From Kaistia adipata DSM 17808 (GTDB lineage: Bacteria > Pseudomonadota > Alphaproteobacteria > Rhizobiales > Kaistiaceae): a stretch of 64,000 nt of DNA. The stretch covers positions 682,001 through 746,000 of the forward strand of contig NZ_AUHO01000007.1 of NCBI RefSeq assembly GCF_000423225.1, written 5' to 3'. Positions 59,396 through 64,000 of this stretch are shown one piece after another (position 1 is the first letter of the stretch; each line of letters opens with the position of its first letter). The notes beneath the pieces are model-generated. The model saw only the letters and a program-made list of their open reading frames with translations. It made no database searches and was not told the DNA's origin. Position numbers and translations under genes: made by a program.

Positions 59396-60709
59396 ATGTC
59401 CAACATTCTGGGTAAACGTTTACTGAAGTGGCTCGGCACGGCGTCCGTGCTGGGCATCACGGTTGGGGCAGGGCTTTCGGGCGCGCAGGCGGCCGAGCTC
59501 AAGGTGATGTTCCAGGGCGAGCCCTCCGAGATCGCCGTCATCAACGACGTCGCCAAGCGTTTCGAGGCGGCGAACCCAGGCACGACGGTGCAGCTGATCA
59601 ACACGCCGCACGACGCCTATAACGAGAAAGTCGGCGCGGCGGTCTCGGCCGGCTCGCTGCCGGATATCATGCAGCTCGACGCGCCGTTCCTGGCGAATTA
59701 CGTCTGGTCGGGCTTCCTGCAGCCGATCGCCGGCCTGATCGACAAGGCGCTGGTCGACGACATGACCGAGTCGAACGTCGCCCAGGGCACCTATCCGATC
59801 GACAAGGAACTCTATGCGATCGGCCTGACCGACAGCACGGTGGCGCTCTATGGCAGCCGCAAGCAGCTCGAGGAACTGAAGATCCGCATTCCGACCTCGG
59901 TCGACGATGCCTGGACGCGCGAGGAGTTCGAGGCGGCGCTGAAGACGCTGTCGACGGCGCCGGGCGTGAAGTGGCCGCTCGATCTCTTCCGCGCCTATGG
60001 CACCAAGACGGAATGGATCACCTACGCTTATGAGCCGATCCTGGTTTCGATGGGCTGCGACGTGATCGATCGCGCCAGCTGGAAGGCGATCGGCACGCTC
60101 GACGGCAAGGCCTGCGTCGACGCGGCGACTGAAATGCAGAACTGGGTCAAGCAGGGCTGGGTCGTGCCGCAGTCGTCCGGCCAGAACCAGTTCTATGCCG
60201 AAGGCCGTCCGGCGGCGCTCGCCTGGGGTGGCCATTGGTTCTACGCCGAGGCCAACGCCAAAATGGGCGATGACGTCGTCGTCATGCCGCTGCCGAAGTT
60301 CGGCGGGAAGTCGGCGAGCCCGAACGGCACCTGGATCTGGTCGGTCGCCAAGACGGCCTCCGATCCGGAAGCCGCCGGCAAGTTCCTGAGCTTCATGCTG
60401 CAGGACCCGGCCTATCGCGAGACGTACAAGGCGCATGCCGGCTTCCCCGGCCTGAAGTCCTTCGCCGCCGATTCGCCGCTCTACGCCGACAAGGGCGCCA
60501 TGGCGGTCGCCTTCGAGCAGGCCTCCAAGAGCGCGGTGCCGCGTCCGCCGCATCCGGCCTATCCGACCATCACGCTCGCCTTCCAGAACGCGATGACCAA
60601 CATCTTCGACGGCGCCGATCCGCAGGACGAACTGAGCAAGGCCGCCAAGAAGATCGACGACGACATCGTCGACAATGACGGCTACGAGCCGTTCGGCCAG
60701 CCCGAGTAA
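59396..60709 (+). CDS. ABC transporter substrate-binding protein, carbohydrate type (family 1)
   Basis: 437 residues. GGGAGGA (59383-59389) is well spaced for ATG 59396, less so for the ATG at 59390. Signal peptide: SNILGKRLLKWLG, core TASVLGITVGAGL, cleavage after AQA. Mature part: LKVMFQGEPSEIAVINDVAKRF, SAGSLPDIMQLDAPFLANYVWSG, GGHWFYAEANAKMGDDVVVMPLPKF in parts. First gene of an importer operon that runs into a GH32 gene, so fructose-containing saccharides are plausible ligands. Confidence 0.9.
   Translation: MSNILGKRLLKWLGTASVLGITVGAGLSGAQAAELKVMFQGEPSEIAVINDVAKRFEAANPGTTVQLINTPHDAYNEKVGAAVSAGSLPDIMQLDAPFLANYVWSGFLQPIAGLIDKALVDDMTESNVAQGTYPIDKELYAIGLTDSTVALYGSRKQLEELKIRIPTSVDDAWTREEFEAALKTLSTAPGVKWPLDLFRAYGTKTEWITYAYEPILVSMGCDVIDRASWKAIGTLDGKACVDAATEMQNWVKQGWVVPQSSGQNQFYAEGRPAALAWGGHWFYAEANAKMGDDVVVMPLPKFGGKSASPNGTWIWSVAKTASDPEAAGKFLSFMLQDPAYRETYKAHAGFPGLKSFAADSPLYADKGAMAVAFEQASKSAVPRPPHPAYPTITLAFQNAMTNIFDGADPQDELSKAAKKIDDDIVDNDGYEPFGQPE
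59412..59423. promoter_or_regulatory. Candidate LacI operator inside the start of the binding-protein gene
   Basis: GTAAACGTTTAC, a perfect 12-bp palindrome with the central CG of LacI operators, 16 bp past the start codon (codons for Gly-Lys-Arg-Leu-Leu). It could act as a roadblock or auxiliary operator with the near-copy at 58303. It could also be chance. Confidence 0.4.
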
Positions 60710-60721
60710 CCCCGTCACCCA

Positions 60722-60747
60722 CCGGCCGCGTCGCCAGGCGCGGCCGG
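60722..60747 (+). other. Intercistronic stem-loop after the substrate-binding protein gene
   Basis: CCGGCCGCG (60722-60730) pairs perfectly with CGCGGCCGG (60739-60747) around 8 bases, in the 111-bp gap to the permease start. The third case in this window of a GC hairpin right after a binding-protein gene (see 10308 and 51659). Confidence 0.6.
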
Positions 60748-60820
60748 GTCGCCACCAATGCCGAACACCCGGTCGCGCCCTGACGCGCGGCCGGGAAACA
60801 AGAAGCCGGGAGGCATCGTC

Positions 60821-61774
60821 ATGTCGAGCCAAGCGTCCCCCATGCCAAGTCAGGCATCGCCGGGGTCGGGCCGCGCCGCATACCGGCGCAAGCCGCTGAT
60901 CTGGGGCGGCAAGCTGCAGGAACTGGGCATGTTGCTGCCCGCCTGCATCCTGATCACCATTTTCCTGCTCGTGCCGTTCCTGTCGTCGTTCGAGATCGCG
61001 CTGACCAATCAGCGCCTGATCCCGCGACCGGTGCCGGTCCGCTTCGTCGGCCTCGACAATTTCACGCGCATCCTGACCGATCCCGGCTTCTGGACCGCGC
61101 TCTGGAACGTCACCCGCTTCACCATCATGGTGCTGCCGGTGCAGTGCGGCTTCGCGCTGGCGATCGCGCTGTTGCTGAACCAGAAGCTGCCCTATCGCAA
61201 TTTCTTCCGCGGCCTGTTCTTCCTGCCGGCGATCACCTCGATGGTCGTTGTCTGCGTGATCTGGTCGACGCTGTTCCAGTATCCGACCGGTCCGTTCAAC
61301 CAGATCGTCGGCTTCCTGAGCTTCGGGCTGGTCGGCCCGATCGACTGGCTCGGCGACCCGAACTGGGCGATGCCGTCGATCGTGCTGCTCTCGGCCTGGC
61401 AGGCCTATGGCTTCCAGATGATCGTCTATCTGGCCGGGCTGCAGAACATTCCCGAGACGCTCTATGAGGCGGCGGAGCTGGACGGCGCCAATCGCTGGCA
61501 GCGCTTCTGGCATGTCACCATGCCGAGCCTGCGCCAGACCCACATCTTCGTGCTGATCATCACCACCATCCAGGCGTTCAAGCTGTTCACCCAGGTCAAC
61601 ATCCTGACCCAGGGCGGGCCGCGCGGCACCACCGACACGCTGGTGCACTACATGTTCACGGCCGGCTTCGTCGACCAGCGGCTCGGCCTCGCCTCGGCCG
61701 TCGCCATTCTCCTGTTCCTGATCGTGCTGGTGGTTTCGCTCGTCCAGCGCTTCGTCGTGAGGGATCGTCGATGA
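60821..61774 (+). CDS. ABC transporter permease, carbohydrate type (MalF-like)
   Basis: 317 residues from ATG 60821 with GGGAGG at 60808-60813. ELGMLLPACILITIFLLVPFLSSFEIAL is the first helix (in part), FRGLFFLPAITSMVVVCVIW a later one; YEAAELDGANRWQRFWHVTMP is the docking loop (in part) and LTQGGPRGTTDT the late loop. The N-terminal 25 residues are Ser/Pro/Gln-rich and cytosolic. Overlaps the next permease by 4 bp. Confidence 0.9.
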   Translation: MSSQASPMPSQASPGSGRAAYRRKPLIWGGKLQELGMLLPACILITIFLLVPFLSSFEIALTNQRLIPRPVPVRFVGLDNFTRILTDPGFWTALWNVTRFTIMVLPVQCGFALAIALLLNQKLPYRNFFRGLFFLPAITSMVVVCVIWSTLFQYPTGPFNQIVGFLSFGLVGPIDWLGDPNWAMPSIVLLSAWQAYGFQMIVYLAGLQNIPETLYEAAELDGANRWQRFWHVTMPSLRQTHIFVLIITTIQAFKLFTQVNILTQGGPRGTTDTLVHYMFTAGFVDQRLGLASAVAILLFLIVLVVSLVQRFVVRDRR

Positions 61775-62664
61775 GCACCGTCACCTCCGCTTCCGCCCCG
61801 GCGCATGTCGCCAAACTGTCCGAACCGCGGGACATCGGCGCGATCGTCAAGTTCGTCGCCGTGCTGATCATCGCGCTGGTGGTGATCTCGCCGCTCTTCC
61901 TGCTCTTCGTCGCCAGCCTGAAGACGGACCGCTTCGAGATCCTGGCCGACATGGGCAGCTTCCGTGCCTTCTGGGTCAGCGATCCGTCGCTGCAGAACTT
62001 CGCCGACATCGCGACGTTCAGCGGCGCGCTGCCGTTCGGGCGCTACCTGGTCAACTCGCTGATCATCCTGTTCTGCACGGTGCTCGGCGGCGTCTTCCTG
62101 AACTCGATGGCGGCCTTCGTGCTGGCCTGGGGGCGGCTGCCCGGCCGGGCGGTGGTGCTCACCGGCCTGATCGGCCTCTATATCGTGCCGCAGGAATCGA
62201 TCGTCCTGCCGCTGCTCAGCCTGGTCAACAAGGCCGGCCTCGGCGACAGCTTCGCGGCGCAGATCCTGCCCTGGATGGCGAGCCCGCTCTACATCTTCCT
62301 GATCTACCAGTTCTTCATCCAGGTGCCGCGCGACGTCTATGACGCGGCAACCGTCGACGGCGCCTCGCCGTTCCGGATCTACTGGTCGGTGTTCCTGCCC
62401 CTGAGCCTGCCGGTGCTGGCGACGGTGGCGATCCTGCTCGGCATCGAGACCTGGAACCAGTATCTCTGGCCGCTGATGGTGACCCAGACCGACCGCGCCC
62501 GCCCGATCTCGGTCGGCATCGCCAGCTTCTTCGGCCATGACAGCGTCTACTGGAACAGCGCCATGGCCGCGTCGGTGATGATGATGGTGCCGGTGCTGAT
62601 CTTCTACCTCGCCTTCCAGAAATGGTTCGTCAGTTCCTTCATCAGCTCGGCCGTCAAGGGCTGA
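61771..62664 (+). CDS. ABC transporter permease, carbohydrate type (MalG-like)
   Basis: 297 residues. IVKFVAVLIIALVVISPLFLLFVASLKTD is the first helix region (in part); FVLAWGRLPGRAVVLTGLI, VYDAATVDGASPFRIYWSVFLP (docking loop, in part), ETWNQYLWPLMV and the end FVSSFISSAVKG match the family. The sequence YIVPQESIVLPLLSLV in place of the usual M-P loop is within normal variation. Followed after 7 bp by the GH32 gene. Confidence 0.9.
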   Translation: MSTVTSASAPAHVAKLSEPRDIGAIVKFVAVLIIALVVISPLFLLFVASLKTDRFEILADMGSFRAFWVSDPSLQNFADIATFSGALPFGRYLVNSLIILFCTVLGGVFLNSMAAFVLAWGRLPGRAVVLTGLIGLYIVPQESIVLPLLSLVNKAGLGDSFAAQILPWMASPLYIFLIYQFFIQVPRDVYDAATVDGASPFRIYWSVFLPLSLPVLATVAILLGIETWNQYLWPLMVTQTDRARPISVGIASFFGHDSVYWNSAMAASVMMMVPVLIFYLAFQKWFVSSFISSAVKG

Positions 62665-62671
62665 GGCGACA

Positions 62672-64000
62672 ATGGATAGTCTTGCAATGACCGAATTCGA
62701 GACCCGTCTGGATGCGGGCGATGTCGTGCATCTGTGGCAGAAGGCGCCGACCCGCGACCCCGTATCCGAGGTTCGGGTCACCCGTGACGGCGCGGATCTC
62801 GCCATGCTCCCCGGCGCCCGCTCCGACGATTTCACCCGGACGGTGTTCGAGGCGCCAGCCGCCGGCACCTATCGTTTTGCCTGGAACGAGCCGGCGACTT
62901 CCGTGTCGCTCGCCTATGCCTATGCGCCGGCGCGCGTGACGGCAGAGGGCATCCGCCTGTTGCGGACGACCGAGGCGAACCGTTCCAGCGATGCCCGCTA
63001 CGGCCTGCATTTCCAGCCGCCCTTCGGCTGGATGAACGATCCGAACGGCCTCTGCGAGGTCGACGGCCGGACGCATCTCTTCTACCAGCACTATCCGCAT
63101 GCCCGCCGCTGGAACACGATGCACTGGGGCCATGCCGTCTCCGACAATCTGGTCGACTGGGTGCACCTGCCGGTCTTCCTCGAGCCCCGGCCCGAGCTGC
63201 TCGCCGACAACGCGATGACCGGCGGCGCCTTCTCGGGCTCGGCCGTGCCGCAGGCGGACGGCTCGCTGCGGGTCTATTACACCGACCGCGAGGACGGTCG
63301 CGAGCCGAGCCAGGAATGGCAGATCACCGCCGTTTCGACTGATCTTCTCGCCGCCGGGCCGTCGCAGCCGATCATCACCACGCGGCCCGCGATTCCGAAT
63401 TTCGGCAAGGATATCCGCGATCCCTACGTGTTCCGCGGTCCGGACGGGCTCTGGAAGATGCTGGTCGCCGGGGCCGACGACACCGCCGGCCTCGTGCTGC
63501 TCTACGAGACGGCCGATCCCGAGGGCGTGGACGGCTGGCGCTTCGTCGATGTCCTGCATCGGGAACCGCTGCGCCGCAACATCCCGGCCGAGTGTCCCTG
63601 CCTGATCGCCCTCGACGGCGAGGGGGAGGGGTTGTACGCGCTGTTGTTCGGGCTGATCGGCTATCGCGACGAGGCCACGCGCCGGCGCAATCTGAGCTAC
63701 GCCATCGTTGGCCGTTTCGACGGTCGGCATTTCGTGCCGATCCTGCGGCGCGAGCTCGATTTCGGCACGGATTGCTATGCGATCCAGGCCTTCCAGCATG
63801 CGAGCGGTCCGGTCGGCATCGCCTGGGCGGCGAACTGGACCGACGTCTTCAAGGACCGCGACTTCGCCTCGGCGATGACGCTGCCGCGCCGCTTCGTCTG
63901 GCGGGACGGCGCGCTGCGCATGCCGCCGGTCGAAAGCGTGCGGGACCTCAGGGCCGACGTCGCGCCGGTTTCGCTGGCTGACGGCGTCGCCACGCCGCTT
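62672..64000 (+). CDS. Glycoside hydrolase family 32 protein (fructosidase; 3' end cut by window)
   Basis: 443 residues are visible. After an N-terminal extension of about 105 residues with a beta-rich look, the five-bladed domain starts with GLHFQPPFGWMNDPNG (nucleophile Asp123), followed by FSGSAV, KDIRDPYVF (transition-state Asp250) and PAECPCL (acid/base Glu307). These are the three catalytic motifs of invertase, levanase and inulinase. No signal peptide is seen, so it acts inside the cell on an imported oligofructoside, in line with its place 7 bp behind the permeases. Preceded by GAGG. The C-terminal beta-sandwich lies beyond the window. Confidence 0.92.
   Translation, partial: MDSLAMTEFETRLDAGDVVHLWQKAPTRDPVSEVRVTRDGADLAMLPGARSDDFTRTVFEAPAAGTYRFAWNEPATSVSLAYAYAPARVTAEGIRLLRTTEANRSSDARYGLHFQPPFGWMNDPNGLCEVDGRTHLFYQHYPHARRWNTMHWGHAVSDNLVDWVHLPVFLEPRPELLADNAMTGGAFSGSAVPQADGSLRVYYTDREDGREPSQEWQITAVSTDLLAAGPSQPIITTRPAIPNFGKDIRDPYVFRGPDGLWKMLVAGADDTAGLVLLYETADPEGVDGWRFVDVLHREPLRRNIPAECPCLIALDGEGEGLYALLFGLIGYRDEATRRRNLSYAIVGRFDGRHFVPILRRELDFGTDCYAIQAFQHASGPVGIAWAANWTDVFKDRDFASAMTLPRRFVWRDGALRMPPVESVRDLRADVAPVSLADGVATPL

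Noticed and set aside
59420-61648. A 742-codon open frame on the - strand
   Set aside because: Antisense to the binding protein and permease of the last importer; no motif and no ribosome site.
1-64000. tRNA, rRNA, riboswitch, integron, prophage or insertion sequence
   Set aside because: None was recognised on reading both strands; absence was judged by eye only.

Overview
The window is dense, GC-rich DNA with short intergenic gaps, many 4-bp ATGA or 1-bp TGATG gene overlaps, many ABC importers each with its own regulator, and palindromic intergenic repeats of a kind common in Hyphomicrobiales (Rhizobiales). This suggests a soil or plant-associated alphaproteobacterium and a catabolic (accessory) part of its chromosome or a megaplasmid. 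I see no rRNA, tRNA, CRISPR, transposase, phage or replication gene. The species cannot be named from the sequence.

Layout. (1) 1-8650: a truncated YdiJ-like FAD oxidase with a divergent LysR regulator; an enamidase-like amidohydrolase followed by two tandem 'amino acid synthesis family' paralogues; a class III CoA-transferase with glutaryl-CoA dehydrogenase and a divergent LysR regulator; a MarR regulator with a cysteine hydrolase. Together these look like the lower part of a reductive nicotinate/6-hydroxynicotinate route ending in glutarate and glutaryl-CoA. (2) 8953-15924: a sugar ABC importer without its own ATPase, a TIM-barrel isomerase and three NAD(P)-dependent oxidoreductases. (3) 15983-34498: RidA, three M81 (MlrC-like) metallopeptidase-family genes, an IclR regulator, two PLP enzymes of the D-serine dehydratase/D-threonine aldolase fold, a complete dipeptide-type importer, a NagA-like deacetylase with two small Cys-rich proteins, an SDR and a GntR regulator. 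(4) 34499-35361: a nest of palindromic repeats. (5) 35362-42283: a second dipeptide-type importer diverging from an aldo/keto reductase. (6) 42419-64000: three more sugar ABC importers, three enolase-superfamily acid-sugar dehydratases, an RraA-fold aldolase candidate, two IclR and two LacI regulators, and the start of a GH32 fructosidase.

How the genes may work together. Region 3 is the least familiar part. It has peptide-type importers, three copies of a family whose known member (MlrC) finishes degradation of a D-amino-acid-containing cyclic peptide, PLP enzymes acting on D-hydroxy amino acids, and RidA, which clears the 2-aminoacrylate that such PLP enzymes release. A 15-bp dyad (TTCCA-N5-TRGAA) occurs before the IclR gene, before the second M81 gene, and three times between the second dipeptide importer and the aldo/keto reductase. 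It ties regions 3 and 5 into one candidate regulon. In region 6, oxidoreductases, enolase-superfamily dehydratases and the RraA-like protein fit oxidation of sugars to acid sugars, dehydration to 2-keto-3-deoxy acids and aldol cleavage. Only one carbohydrate-type ATPase (48639-49736) is present for four sets of sugar permeases.

All family assignments come from reading translated motifs by eye; no database search was run.
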